Counted from the stretch's first letter, positions 18,875 to 28,503 are shown. The stretch is 64,000 nucleotides of DNA from CAUTUX01 sp963542015 (GCA_963542015.1 CAUTUX010000001.1:1-64000), one strand, 5' to 3'. The notes: generated by a model not told the origin, from the letters alone. Program-made: numbers and translations.

Positions 18875-18891
18875 AACCTTGTCTGTTTTTT
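18864..18891 (+). terminator. Intrinsic terminator overlapping the metK stop codon
   Basis: AGACAAGGT (18864-18872) pairs with ACCTTGTCT (18876-18884), followed by GTTTTTT. The metK TAA (18872-18874) begins at the top of the 5' arm, so a ribosome finishing metK could block folding and let transcription continue into recD2. Confidence 0.8.
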
Positions 18892-18894
18892 ATT

Positions 18895-21096
18895 ATGAAG
18901 AAGTCTGGCGAAGTAACTTACATAATCTATAAGAATGAAAATAATAATTTTAAAGTTTTTAATATAACTGATGACGAAAGTCAGAAGCAGATTAAAGTTG
19001 CTGGCGAACTTGTTAAAGTAAGAGTTGGCATGAGAGTGGAGCTAGAAGGAGATTTTAAGAAAGATCAATATGGAGAAACTTTTAAAGCCTCATTAATTAA
19101 GGAGGTCTTACCAACCAAAGCAGATGATATAGTTAGTTTCCTTGCTAGTGGTGCAATCCCTGGAATTGGAGAGGCAACGGCAATAAAAATAGTTAAAAAA
19201 TTTGGCGACAGATCAATAGATGTGCTGTCTAATCCGATGGAATTAGTTCAGGTAAATGGAATTAGTCACGGAAAAGCCAATCTTATAGCAGAGTCATACA
19301 AAGAAATTTCCGAAATGAGAGACTTAATCATGCTATTAAGTCCATTGGGAATAACAAGTCGTATGATTTGCAAAATATTTGAAGCTTTTGGAGCTTCTTC
19401 CGTAAATGTTATAAAAGCAGATCCATATCTTTTAATAGGTAAAATAGATCGAGTAGGATTTAAAAGGGCAGATGCTATTGCAATAGCTTTGGGGATCCCA
19501 TTATTAGGTGATTCTAGAATAGAATCTGGGATTTTATATAGTATTGAAAATTATTGCACAAGTGGTTCGCATACATACATTAAGGGAAATGATTTATTTG
19601 TACATGCTATTAGAAACATGAGTAATAAAAGTATTAATGAAAATGAATTGGTAGATAAGATAAAAGAAGGACTTGAAAGGCTCCTACAAAAAGGACAGAT
19701 TTTTTCATTCAAAAAAAATAATGAAAAAATATATATGCTTATGATCAATTATTTTGTAGAAAGGAAAATTGCAGAAAACATAAATAAATTGATATTAAGA
19801 CAAGAAAAAATTCAAATTGATTTAGACCATGAAATAGAGTTGTATGAAAATATATATAAAGTGACATTCCATGAAAGTCAGAAAGAGGCGATTAGGAGTG
19901 CTGTAGAAAACGGAGTCGCAATTATAACTGGAGGTCCTGGAGTTGGTAAAACAACGATAATAAAATGTATCATTGCGATTTTTAAAAACTTACGGAAAAA
20001 AGTTGCACTTTGTGCTCCAACAGGTAGAGCTGCAAAGAGGATGGAAGAGGCTACTGGATCAGAAGCAAAGACGATTCATAGGCTACTAGAATATAAATGG
20101 AAAAGTGACGGTGGGACACAGTTTGCAAGAGATGAAAACAATCCAATAGAAGCAGATGTAGTAATAGTTGATGAAATGTCTATGACAGACGAATATATTT
20201 TCAATTCATTATTAAAAGCACTAAAGATTGGAACTAGACTTATTCTTGTTGGAGATAAAGATCAGCTTCAGTCAGTCGGATGCGGAAATGTTCTTGCCGA
20301 TTTAATAGAATGTGGAAAAATTAAAACAGCATACCTTACGCACATATATAGGCAAGCGGATGGGAATAAAATTGCGGAGAATGCACACCTTATAAATGAA
20401 GGCAAAATGCCAAATTTAAGTAATGAACATAACAGTGGGTTTTATTTTGTTGAAAAAGAGTATGACGGTGATATCGCAAACGTGGTTGTTACTCTCGTTA
20501 CAAAGAAAATGCCAAATGAACTCCAATTGGATCCAAAAAATATTCAAGTACTATCAGCAACAAAACAACGATATGCAGGAACAGAGAATCTCAATATACT
20601 TTTAAGAGACATTATTAATCCAGACAGAGAGTTCAACAATGGGTTGAGTGTCGGGAGTATGTACTATAGACCAGGAGATAAGGTAATGCAGATGGTGAAT
20701 AACTATCAACCAGAAGAGGTTGGGGTAGAAAAGGCAGAAGGTATATACAACGGAGACATGGGCTTCATAGAAAGTATTGACCCTAAAAATAAAACAATAG
20801 ATATAAGATTTGATAACAGAGTTATAAGATATAGAGAGGAAAACCTTTTTGATTTTTCTTTGGCATATGCGACAACAATACACAAGTCGCAAGGCAGTGA
20901 ATTTGATACACTGGTAATTGCGCTTCCAAAGGGATATGGGCTGACAAGAAATATGTTGTACACGGCAGTAACAAGGGCAAAGAAATATGTTGTAATCATA
21001 AGTACAAGGAAAACAATAGCAATGATGATAAACGACTATCATCATGAAGAAAGAAATACATTATTAAAAGAATTGATAACTGGACAGGTAAGTTAG
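18895..21096 (+). CDS. recD2: RecD2 ATP-dependent 5'-3' DNA helicase
   Basis: RecD2 is a superfamily 1B helicase of bacteria that lack RecBC, acting in repair and replication-fork maintenance. After an N-terminal OB-like region come helix-hairpin-helix segments (IPGIGEATAIKIVKKFG; VNGISHGKANLIAE), then the helicase core: GGPGVGKTTIIK P-loop near 347, APTGRAAKRM, DEMSMTD Walker B, GDKDQLQSVGCGNVL and the C-terminal TIHKSQGSEFD plus LYTAVTRAKK. The length is 733 residues. ATG 18895 fits the family N-terminus (GEVTYIIYKNENN) but has no Shine-Dalgarno, since the metK terminator T-run ends three bases before it. Translation may depend on re-initiation after metK. Confidence 0.95.
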   Translation: MKKSGEVTYIIYKNENNNFKVFNITDDESQKQIKVAGELVKVRVGMRVELEGDFKKDQYGETFKASLIKEVLPTKADDIVSFLASGAIPGIGEATAIKIVKKFGDRSIDVLSNPMELVQVNGISHGKANLIAESYKEISEMRDLIMLLSPLGITSRMICKIFEAFGASSVNVIKADPYLLIGKIDRVGFKRADAIAIALGIPLLGDSRIESGILYSIENYCTSGSHTYIKGNDLFVHAIRNMSNKSINENELVDKIKEGLERLLQKGQIFSFKKNNEKIYMLMINYFVERKIAENINKLILRQEKIQIDLDHEIELYENIYKVTFHESQKEAIRSAVENGVAIITGGPGVGKTTIIKCIIAIFKNLRKKVALCAPTGRAAKRMEEATGSEAKTIHRLLEYKWKSDGGTQFARDENNPIEADVVIVDEMSMTDEYIFNSLLKALKIGTRLILVGDKDQLQSVGCGNVLADLIECGKIKTAYLTHIYRQADGNKIAENAHLINEGKMPNLSNEHNSGFYFVEKEYDGDIANVVVTLVTKKMPNELQLDPKNIQVLSATKQRYAGTENLNILLRDIINPDREFNNGLSVGSMYYRPGDKVMQMVNNYQPEEVGVEKAEGIYNGDMGFIESIDPKNKTIDIRFDNRVIRYREENLFDFSLAYATTIHKSQGSEFDTLVIALPKGYGLTRNMLYTAVTRAKKYVVIISTRKTIAMMINDYHHEERNTLLKELITGQVS

Positions 21097-21104
21097 AGGT
21101 AGAG

Positions 21105-23771
21105 ATGTCGATATTTGATGGAAATAAATACAAAGTAAATAGGCTGAAAAAAACGGCAATGAAAATTGAAGGCTTGAAAGAGGAGTATTCCAAACTTTCA
21201 AATGAACAGCTTGTCGCAAAAACTCAAGAATTTAAAGATAGATACAAGAATGGAGAAAGCCTTAATTCTTTACTTGTAGAGGCATTTGCAACAGTTCGTG
21301 AAGCAAGTAAGAGAATATTAAACATGGAGCACTTCTTTGTTCAGCTCATGGGTGGTATTGCTATACATCAAGGAAGAATTGCTGAGATGGGAACAGGTGA
21401 AGGTAAAACTCTTGTAGCTACATTGCCTGTATATTTAAATGCGATTGCTGGCGATGGTGTTCATGTCGTTACAGTCAACGATTATTTGGCTGCTCGAGAC
21501 GCAGCGTGGATGGGAAAATTGTATAAATTCCTCGGGCTGACAGTTGGAGTAATAGTTTCAACAACAAAACAAGAAGATAAAAAAGAGATGTACAATTGCG
21601 ACATTACATATTGTACAAACAGTCAGCTTGGATTTGATTTTCTTATAGACAACATGGCTACAGAGAAGGAAGAAAAAAATATAAGGGGCTTGAACTTTGC
21701 AATTATCGATGAAATTGATTCGATATTAATTGATGAAGCAAGAACTCCGCTGATTATATCTGGGCAAGGTGAGAAGTCTAGTAACATATACAAAGTAGCG
21801 GATGCATTTGCGAAATTAACAAAGCCAGAGGATTTTGTAATAGATGAAAAAGATAAGACGATCATGCTAACTGATGAAGGTATAGCTAAAGCAGAAAACT
21901 TTTTCAAAGTTGATAATTTAACAGATATTGAAAACACAACCCTGTATCATCACATACAACAAGCGTTGAGAGCTCGGCACATGATGAAGAGAGATAAGGA
22001 CTACATTGTGTCTGAAGGCGAAGTATTAATTGTTGATGAATTCACTGGTCGTGTAATGGTAGGAAGAAGATATTCAGATGGATTGCACCAAGCAATTGAA
22101 GCAAAGGAAAAGGTTCAGATAAGGGCAGAAAATAGAACAATGGCAACCATTACATTCCAGAATTTATTTAGAATGTATAAAAAATTAAGTGGAATGACAG
22201 GTACTGCTAAAACAGAGGAAGATGAATTTAAAACTATATATTCATTGGATGTAGTTATAATTCCACCAAACAAACCATCTCAAAGAAGAGATGAAGTCGA
22301 TTCTATATACTACAGCGAAGAAGGCAAAATAAAGTCAGTTATTGAAGACATACAGAGTTGCCACGAAAAGGGACAGCCAGTACTTGTAGGTACAGTAAGT
22401 GTTGAAAGATCTGAAGAATATTCAAGAAAATTAAATAGAGTGGGAATACCCCATGTAGTATTGAATGCTAAAAACCATAAGGAAGAATCATCTATTGTAG
22501 CACAGGCGGGTCGGGAAGGAGCCGTTACAATAGCAACAAATATGGCTGGTCGTGGTACAGATATTATGCTTGGCGGTAATGCTGATTATAAAGCAAAGCA
22601 ACAACTTGAAAAAGATGGATTTGATTTAGATACAATTGAAATGGCTACATCACCATACGAATACACAGATGAAAGAGTTAAGAAGGCAAAGGAAGAATAT
22701 CAACGACTTTATAGTGACTTTAAAAAGGAGTGTGACGAAGAAAAAAGTCGAGTTATTGAAGCTGGTGGTTTGAGAATAATTGGTACCGAAAGACATGAAA
22801 GCAGAAGAATTGACAATCAGTTACGAGGAAGAGCAGGACGTCAAGGAGATGTTGGTTCAACAAAGTTCTATATTTCTCTTGATGACGATGTTGCGAGAAT
22901 ATTTGGTGGTGAAAGAATTAAAAGAATAATGGAAGTGTTGAATCTTGTTCCTGCAGAAGGAGAAGATGAAATACCTATAACAAACAAGATTGTGGCGAAA
23001 CAAATAGAGAGAGCACAAAAGATGTCAGAAGGGCAGAATTATTCTATAAGAAAACAGGTATTGAGTTATGACGATGTAATGAATGTACAGCGTGAGATAA
23101 TATACAAAGAAAGGAACCAAGTTCTTGAAGGCATTAATGTTCACGAACAAGTTTTGAAAATGATAGATGATCTTGCTCATTATGTTGTAGGGTTACATGC
23201 AAACTACAAAGTGGATTATCAAAAGTGGGACTACGAAGAATTCAATAGAGCTCTTGAAATTTCTTTATTGCCAAATGGAACCAAATATATGACAGAAGAT
23301 ATTGCAAGTTGTTACGATGTGAAGAAACTTGGGAAACTAGTTTCAACAAAAACTGTAGAGTTGTATGAAGAAAAAATTGCAAAAGCAAAAGAATTAGATT
23401 TTGATTTTTCAGATATTGAAAGGACCGTTTTGTTGAATGTTGTTGATCGTCAGTGGATTGATCATATAGATGTGGCATCCGAATTAAAGAATGGAATATT
23501 CTTAAGAGGTTATGGACAGAGAGATCCATTAATTGAGTTCCAGCGTGAAGCGTGGGGGCTTTTTGAAGATATGTCCGAAAGAATACATAGAGAGACTGCA
23601 AGTGTATTGTTAAAACTTGAAGTGTATAAAAACGAAGATGGAGAAGTTGTTGTTGGTCGTGAGGCAGCTGCTTCTGCTGAAAAATCAAAAATGGAAAAAG
23701 TTGGGCGTAATGATCCATGCCCATGTGGTAGCGGGAAAAAATATAAGAACTGCTGCGGGAAGAACAGTTAA
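21105..23771 (+). CDS. secA: Preprotein translocase ATPase SecA
   Basis: SecA drives secreted proteins through SecYEG. Landmarks: MRTGEGKT-like MGTGEGKTLVATLP Walker A region, IDEIDSILIDEARTPLIISG, the SGMTGTAKTEEDEF element, TNMAGRGTDIMLGGNA, and RIIGTERHESRRIDNQLRGRAGRQGD split among conserved helicase motifs. The C-terminus has the SEC-C zinc motif CPCGSGKKYKNCC, which binds SecB or ribosomes in other bacteria. The length is 888 residues. It starts nine bases after recD2 with a GAGGTAGAG Shine-Dalgarno. The prfB gene that often follows secA is absent. Confidence 0.98.
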   Translation: MSIFDGNKYKVNRLKKTAMKIEGLKEEYSKLSNEQLVAKTQEFKDRYKNGESLNSLLVEAFATVREASKRILNMEHFFVQLMGGIAIHQGRIAEMGTGEGKTLVATLPVYLNAIAGDGVHVVTVNDYLAARDAAWMGKLYKFLGLTVGVIVSTTKQEDKKEMYNCDITYCTNSQLGFDFLIDNMATEKEEKNIRGLNFAIIDEIDSILIDEARTPLIISGQGEKSSNIYKVADAFAKLTKPEDFVIDEKDKTIMLTDEGIAKAENFFKVDNLTDIENTTLYHHIQQALRARHMMKRDKDYIVSEGEVLIVDEFTGRVMVGRRYSDGLHQAIEAKEKVQIRAENRTMATITFQNLFRMYKKLSGMTGTAKTEEDEFKTIYSLDVVIIPPNKPSQRRDEVDSIYYSEEGKIKSVIEDIQSCHEKGQPVLVGTVSVERSEEYSRKLNRVGIPHVVLNAKNHKEESSIVAQAGREGAVTIATNMAGRGTDIMLGGNADYKAKQQLEKDGFDLDTIEMATSPYEYTDERVKKAKEEYQRLYSDFKKECDEEKSRVIEAGGLRIIGTERHESRRIDNQLRGRAGRQGDVGSTKFYISLDDDVARIFGGERIKRIMEVLNLVPAEGEDEIPITNKIVAKQIERAQKMSEGQNYSIRKQVLSYDDVMNVQREIIYKERNQVLEGINVHEQVLKMIDDLAHYVVGLHANYKVDYQKWDYEEFNRALEISLLPNGTKYMTEDIASCYDVKKLGKLVSTKTVELYEEKIAKAKELDFDFSDIERTVLLNVVDRQWIDHIDVASELKNGIFLRGYGQRDPLIEFQREAWGLFEDMSERIHRETASVLLKLEVYKNEDGEVVVGREAAASAEKSKMEKVGRNDPCPCGSGKKYKNCCGKNS

Positions 23772-23780
23772 TACAAACAT

Positions 23781-25202
23781 ATGACAACAGATTTAACAAA
23801 GGGCAAGATATTTAAAACATTATTTTTCTTTAGTCTTCCTATGCTTATAAGTGTTATATTCCAGCAATTATATAGCATGATAGACACTATTTTTATAGGT
23901 CAGGCTGTTGGAGAAATAGGACTGGCAGCAATGGGAGCATCTTTCCCATTGGTTATGATTACCATGTCTGTAGCTATAGGATATTGCGTCGGAAGTTCAA
24001 TTATACTGGCACAGCTCTTTGCAAAGAAGGAAATAGGAAAATTAAAAACTGCAATATTTACCACAATGATAACGGCAGCTGTTTTGGCAGTCATTACAAC
24101 TGCAATAGGTGTAGGAATTAGTGAACCATTGTTGAGAGCAATAGGAACACCAACTGAAAAAGGGCTATTTAAAATGGCTAACGAATATCAGTACATAGTT
24201 ATTGGGGCTGGTAGCATTGGAGCATTCTTATACAATGCTGTAGTTGGTGTTTATCAAGCATTGGGCAATACAAAGTTACCACTTTTATTCTTAATAATTT
24301 CAACGATCATAAATATCATACTCGACTATATTTTTGTTATGGTACTTAAATGGGGAATTGCTGGAGCGGCGTGGGCGACGGTAATATCTGAAATTGTTGC
24401 ATGTATATTGGCGATGTCTATAATTTTTGTACATCTCAAAAAAATGGAAAGTGAACCATATAAGAAGTTCAGCTTTAAGAATGTTTTATCTTCAGTAAAA
24501 ATATCAATACCGATTATGCTTCAGCAGATGTCTATCTTCATAGGAGCATTGCTTATTCAAAATGTTTTATTCAAACTTTATCCAGGAGTTCCAAATCCAG
24601 AAAGAGCTCAAAAAATCATAAACACAACAGCGGGGTATACCATTTCAGGTCGTTTGTTGGGGTTAGCTGTTATGTGCATATTCCAAGGGGCTAACGGCTT
24701 ATCAAACTTTACAGCACAAAACATTGCAGTTGGAGAATATAAAAGGATTAAGAAAGGATTTTGGGTTACCATAGGAATGGCAATATTTATATCATTAGTA
24801 TTTGTAACTATATTTGAAAGTGATCCTAATGGAGTTATGGATATCTTTAACAAAAACATGAATGAAGATAGTAGAAAATATGCAAAAATACTTTTAGTCC
24901 CAGTTTCTCCAATAATGATTATTCTTGCAGTAAAAATGTGTGGTGACTGCATATTGAGAGGATCTGGAGGAGTCGGATATTTCTTTGCATCAACGTTTAT
25001 AGACTTGGTGATACGTGTCGCACTTTCATATATTCTTGCTCCTAAATATGGAGTAGCTGGAATAGCAGCTGGCTTTATAGTTGGATGGATCGTGAGTGCA
25101 ATATTATCAATTATATTTGTTTTAACAAAAGGCTGGAAACGTAAATACGAAAGAAAAGTAAGGGCAACAATCTTTACAGAATATCCAGAAAGATACGCAT
25201 AA
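23781..25202 (+). CDS. MATE family multidrug/sodium antiporter
   Basis: A 473-residue integral membrane protein with about twelve predicted hydrophobic segments arranged as two similar halves, as in the MatE family (COG0534). The N-terminus TDLTKGKIFKTLFFFSLPML, followed by YSMIDTIFIGQAVGEIGLAA, and the mid-region GNTKLPLLFLIISTIINIIL are typical of clostridial members. Such exporters expel cationic drugs or dyes using a Na+ or H+ gradient; the substrate cannot be read from sequence. It begins nine bases after secA and is probably read through from it. Confidence 0.93.
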   Translation: MTTDLTKGKIFKTLFFFSLPMLISVIFQQLYSMIDTIFIGQAVGEIGLAAMGASFPLVMITMSVAIGYCVGSSIILAQLFAKKEIGKLKTAIFTTMITAAVLAVITTAIGVGISEPLLRAIGTPTEKGLFKMANEYQYIVIGAGSIGAFLYNAVVGVYQALGNTKLPLLFLIISTIINIILDYIFVMVLKWGIAGAAWATVISEIVACILAMSIIFVHLKKMESEPYKKFSFKNVLSSVKISIPIMLQQMSIFIGALLIQNVLFKLYPGVPNPERAQKIINTTAGYTISGRLLGLAVMCIFQGANGLSNFTAQNIAVGEYKRIKKGFWVTIGMAIFISLVFVTIFESDPNGVMDIFNKNMNEDSRKYAKILLVPVSPIMIILAVKMCGDCILRGSGGVGYFFASTFIDLVIRVALSYILAPKYGVAGIAAGFIVGWIVSAILSIIFVLTKGWKRKYERKVRATIFTEYPERYA

Positions 25203-25223
25203 AATTTTTAAATTAAAAATGAT

Positions 25224-25274
25224 TTGACAACGAATATGGTTTTGCTATACTTAAGTTACCCCTACCCTTAGGGG
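25224..25274 (+). promoter_or_regulatory. Promoter with CsoR-type operator
   Basis: TTGACA (25224-25229), a 16-base spacer and TATACT (25246-25251) form a consensus promoter. Just downstream, CCCCTA (25259-25264) and TAGGGG (25269-25274) form an inverted repeat with a 4-base centre, matching the G/C-tract operators of CsoR-family repressors. The site would overlap the transcription start, and the csoR gene follows, so autoregulation by metal is expected. Confidence 0.82.
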
Positions 25275-25302
25275 AGTTAGTTATATTTAAAGGAGAGAAA
25301 AA

Positions 25303-25620
25303 ATGAAAGAGAAAGAGAAAAACAAAAAAAATATTTTAATGAATTCACCAGATGCAATAATGGATACCGTAAGCAAAGATGTGTCAGATAGACTTGCAAC
25401 AATAAAAGGACATGTTGAAGCGGTAATAAAAATGCTTGATGATAAGAGGTCATGCGAGGATGTTTTGATACAGCTTGCAGCTGTTGAAAGTTCAATGAAT
25501 AAAGTTAAGAAAAAAATATTTATGGATCATGTTGGGCACTGTATAAAAAATGCCGTACAGTCAGGGGATCTCACAAAGCTAGATGATCTTGTAGTCCTTA
25601 TAGATAGGTACATGAAATGA
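25303..25620 (+). CDS. csoR: CsoR-family metal-sensing repressor
   Basis: A 105-residue all-helical repressor (DUF156) that leaves DNA when it binds Cu(I). The copper-ligand triad is present with the spacing of Mycobacterium CsoR: Cys51, His76 and Cys80 (25 and 4 residues apart). The N-terminal ~25 residues (MKEKEKNKKNILMN and onward) are an extension of lysine-rich sequence. AGGAGAG lies eight bases before the ATG. The stop overlaps the copA start (ATGA), so repressor and pump form one operon under the operator just upstream. Confidence 0.92.
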   Translation: MKEKEKNKKNILMNSPDAIMDTVSKDVSDRLATIKGHVEAVIKMLDDKRSCEDVLIQLAAVESSMNKVKKKIFMDHVGHCIKNAVQSGDLTKLDDLVVLIDRYMK

Positions 25621-27989
25621 AAATGGCAGACAAAGATGACAACAAAACTAAAGAATGTCAATGTCATCGTGGATCTGATGAAATAAAAAATGCAGACACT
25701 AATTTAGGCACTCAAGAGTGTTGTTGTCATGAAAATATTGAGGTGGGTCATAACAGTGAATGTCATTGCCATGAACATGAAATAGAAGAAGAATGCTGTC
25801 ATCATAATTTAAAAGAAAAACAATGCAGTTGTCATTCTGAAATCAAAGAGATACAAAGCGATTGTCATTGTCACAAACATGAAGAACATACTGCATGTGG
25901 TTGTGGTGCATCAGGTCATGAAGAAGGCACATGTGCGTGCTGTGATTTGAAGGCAGATTATAAAGTTCCCGAAGAGAAAAAGAAGAAAGAACTTTCTAAA
26001 AATATAGCAATTCTTTCAATATCTTTAATTTTTCTTATCATAGGAGTATTGCCTTGGGCTAAAGATGGCAAGTTTAAATTTTTACCATTCTATTATGTAA
26101 ATCCAGCATGGGCAACGGTTATAATTTGCGGATGGAAAATAGTTTATAACGCATTTAAAAATTTGTTTAAAGGTAAACTCACAACCCCATTATTAATCAC
26201 GCTTGCGATGTTAGGATCTATAGTTATAGAAATTCTCATATTAACAGGAGTTAATAAAACACCGCATGGTGATGTGAATAAGTTTGATGGATTGTTTAAA
26301 TCAGGACATCAGCATAGTAATATCTTCGCTGCTGGAGAAATTGCATTTCTTATGTTCTTAGGAGAATTTCTTGAAGGAATAACAGTTAAAAAATGTCGTT
26401 CTGGTATAGAAAGATTAGTCGGACTAATTCCGCAAAATGCGAATGTTATAACTAGTGATGGTATTGTGTCGGTACCCCTTGAAAGAATAAATAAGGGAGA
26501 TATCGTTCTAATTAAGCCAGGTGAACAAATAAGCGTAGATGGTGAGATTATAGAAGGACATGCATCAATAGACCAGTCATCACTGACAGGGGAATATATT
26601 CCAGTTGATTTGGGAGTTGGCGACCATGTGTATGGTGGAACATTTAATAAAGATGGAGTGTTCAAAGTAGTAGTAGAAAAAAAGAAAGAAGATATGATTA
26701 TCTCTAAAATGGCTAACCTAACGATAGAAGCAGAGGGCAAGAAAGCTCCAGTTGCTAGAGTCGCAGATAAGTGGTCTAAAGTAATTGTTCCGATTGTTTT
26801 AGTACTTTCAGTAGTTGTAGGTTTGATTTCAAAGTTTGCACTATCGCATGGAAGCGCAGATGCTAAATACAATTGGCAAGCTGTATCCAATGCAATAACA
26901 GTTTTAGTGGTATTCTGTCCATGTGCTCTTGTTTTAGCAACTCCAACAGCCATTGCAGCAGGATTGGGGCATGCAGCAAAAAAGGGTGTCCTTATAAAAT
27001 CTGGGGCTATGCTGGAAGAACTTTCAAGAATTAAAAATGTGTGTTTTGATAAAACTGGAACTCTTACAGAAGGCAAAATAGCTGTTGAGAAATTTATAGT
27101 GAGCGATACATCGAAAGAGGATAAATATAAAGGAATAGTTAAAAGCATGGAGAGTGTTTCAGAACATCCACTTGCAAAAGCTATTTTAGAATACTCAAAA
27201 GACATCAAAGGTTTTAACATTTCGGCAGATGATACTAAGGTAAATCCAGGTGTTGGAATAATGTGCAAATACAGTGGCAAAGAGTATAGTTTGATTTCAA
27301 TCTCAAAGATAAATCAAGAAATGCCAGAAATGTTTGAAGAAGAAATAAAAGACGCAAAAGCATCTGGAAAGACAATAACAGTACTTCAAGAGAACAGTAC
27401 AGTGGTTGCTATTATAATCTTTACAGACACATTGAAAATAAATGCGGCAGATGAGATAGCAGAACTTAATAACAGCGGTTATTCAACGATAATGCTCACG
27501 GGAGACAATGCAGAAAGTGCAAGTTTCACAGGAAAGAAGTTAAATATTTCGAAAGTTTATTCACAGCTTTTGCCAGAAGATAAACTTAATAAGATATATG
27601 AAATTCAAAAGGAAGGGAAGACGGCAATGGTTGGAGATGGCGTAAATGATGCACCATCGTTGAAGGCAGCAAACTGTTCGTTTGCTGTAGCTGGAATAGG
27701 GAGTGACACCGCAATAGATTCTGCAGATATGACAATAATGGATGGAGATATTTCAAAAGTATCATATATGCTTAAATACTCTAAGAAGGTATTAAACATC
27801 ATCAAGGCCAACATTGCTGTGGCGATGACGGTAAATCTTGTGGCTGTAATTTTGGCTATGTTCGGATTTATTAATCCAATATTGGGAGCATTAATACATA
27901 ACTGCACTTCGGTTACAGTTGTATTAATATCAGCATCATTGCTTCGTATTAGGGGAAAAGAATTAAAAAAGTTGAAGACTAAGGCTTAA
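25617..27989 (+). CDS. Heavy-metal P1B-type ATPase with Cys/His-rich N-terminus
   Basis: A 790-residue metal-exporting P-type ATPase. The transport Cys-Pro-Cys is at 434-436, the phosphorylated Asp478 is in DKTGTLTEGK, the HP signature is in SEHPLAKA and the hinge is GDGVNDAP. Instead of folded HMA domains the first ~115 residues are a string of CxCH, CCH and CHCHxHE clusters, a likely metal sponge. The terminal helices read VNLVAV and ALIHNCTSV, without the CopA signatures YN and MxxSS, so copper specificity rests on the CsoR partner; zinc, cadmium or another ion is possible. The stop codon sits in the loop of a hairpin shared with the convergent transporter gene. Confidence 0.9.
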   Translation: MKMADKDDNKTKECQCHRGSDEIKNADTNLGTQECCCHENIEVGHNSECHCHEHEIEEECCHHNLKEKQCSCHSEIKEIQSDCHCHKHEEHTACGCGASGHEEGTCACCDLKADYKVPEEKKKKELSKNIAILSISLIFLIIGVLPWAKDGKFKFLPFYYVNPAWATVIICGWKIVYNAFKNLFKGKLTTPLLITLAMLGSIVIEILILTGVNKTPHGDVNKFDGLFKSGHQHSNIFAAGEIAFLMFLGEFLEGITVKKCRSGIERLVGLIPQNANVITSDGIVSVPLERINKGDIVLIKPGEQISVDGEIIEGHASIDQSSLTGEYIPVDLGVGDHVYGGTFNKDGVFKVVVEKKKEDMIISKMANLTIEAEGKKAPVARVADKWSKVIVPIVLVLSVVVGLISKFALSHGSADAKYNWQAVSNAITVLVVFCPCALVLATPTAIAAGLGHAAKKGVLIKSGAMLEELSRIKNVCFDKTGTLTEGKIAVEKFIVSDTSKEDKYKGIVKSMESVSEHPLAKAILEYSKDIKGFNISADDTKVNPGVGIMCKYSGKEYSLISISKINQEMPEMFEEEIKDAKASGKTITVLQENSTVVAIIIFTDTLKINAADEIAELNNSGYSTIMLTGDNAESASFTGKKLNISKVYSQLLPEDKLNKIYEIQKEGKTAMVGDGVNDAPSLKAANCSFAVAGIGSDTAIDSADMTIMDGDISKVSYMLKYSKKVLNIIKANIAVAMTVNLVAVILAMFGFINPILGALIHNCTSVTVVLISASLLRIRGKELKKLKTKA

Positions 27990-28000
27990 TCAGCCTTAGT
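27978..28000. terminator. Bidirectional hairpin between convergent metal ATPase and ribU genes
   Basis: ACTAAGGCT (27978-27986) and AGCCTTAGT (27992-28000) form a perfect nine-pair stem with a TAATC loop. It encodes the last codons of both genes, which overlap by 11 bases. On the plus strand a TTTTT lies six bases beyond; on the minus strand the T run is weak. Confidence 0.65.
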
Positions 28001-28503
28001 AACCTTTTTCCATATAGAAGTATGCATGCTATTGTGATAGATATAATAGCTTGCGGAATATTCGTTACAGTTAAAGAAATCAATGCAGTTTCATATCTGC
28101 CATAAAAAAACCATTTTGCTAAGAAATATCCAGCAACCATTATTGTTGCTCCTATAAAAAGTCCTATGACTTGAACTAAGGTTGCCATGAATTGATTTTT
28201 TTTAAAAAATTTTTTTGAAATGCTAAAAGCAAATCCAACAAATAAACCTTCAAATGCTTTTATAAATAGAGTGTATGGAGCAGTTAATGGGTATACATAT
28301 AAATCTGCAAAGCAAGAGCCTATGCCTCCAGCAAAAGCACCACCAACAGGACCAAGAATGGCAGAAGCAATATAAATAACTGAATCGCCTAAATTAAAAT
28401 AACTTGGTCCAATATGAATGCCGAGAACAGTAGTAATAAAGACAAAAGTGGTCATGAGACCTGTGAGAACTATGAATTTAATTCTTTTTTGAATACTTGA
28501 CAT
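27979..28503 (-). CDS. ribU: ECF transporter S component, riboflavin-type
   Basis: A ~174-residue protein with about six membrane helices, the substrate-capture (S) subunit of an energy-coupling-factor vitamin transporter. The conserved LGDSVIYIASAILGPVGGAF-like segment and the FxAFIKAFEG-like turn (TLFIKAFEGLFVGF) are typical of ECF S components. The riboflavin assignment comes from the FMN-type riboswitch upstream; since that aptamer is altered, a different flavin-like substrate is possible. ATG 28503 is chosen, with GGAG eight bases before it; a GTG at 28512 would add three residues but leave no site. The ATPase and EcfT subunits are not in the window. Confidence 0.8.
   Translation of the reverse strand: MSSIQKRIKFIVLTGLMTTFVFITTVLGIHIGPSYFNLGDSVIYIASAILGPVGGAFAGGIGSCFADLYVYPLTAPYTLFIKAFEGLFVGFAFSISKKFFKKNQFMATLVQVIGLFIGATIMVAGYFLAKWFFYGRYETALISLTVTNIPQAIISITIACILLYGKRLLRLIKP

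Noticed and set aside
23772..23780. prfB with programmed frameshift after secA
   Set aside because: Only nine bases separate secA from the MATE gene; no release-factor sequence is present.
26309..27280. 323-codon minus-strand frame inside the metal ATPase gene
   Set aside because: It is antisense to a well-conserved ATPase core, has no ribosome site, and encodes a composition typical of an antisense shadow.
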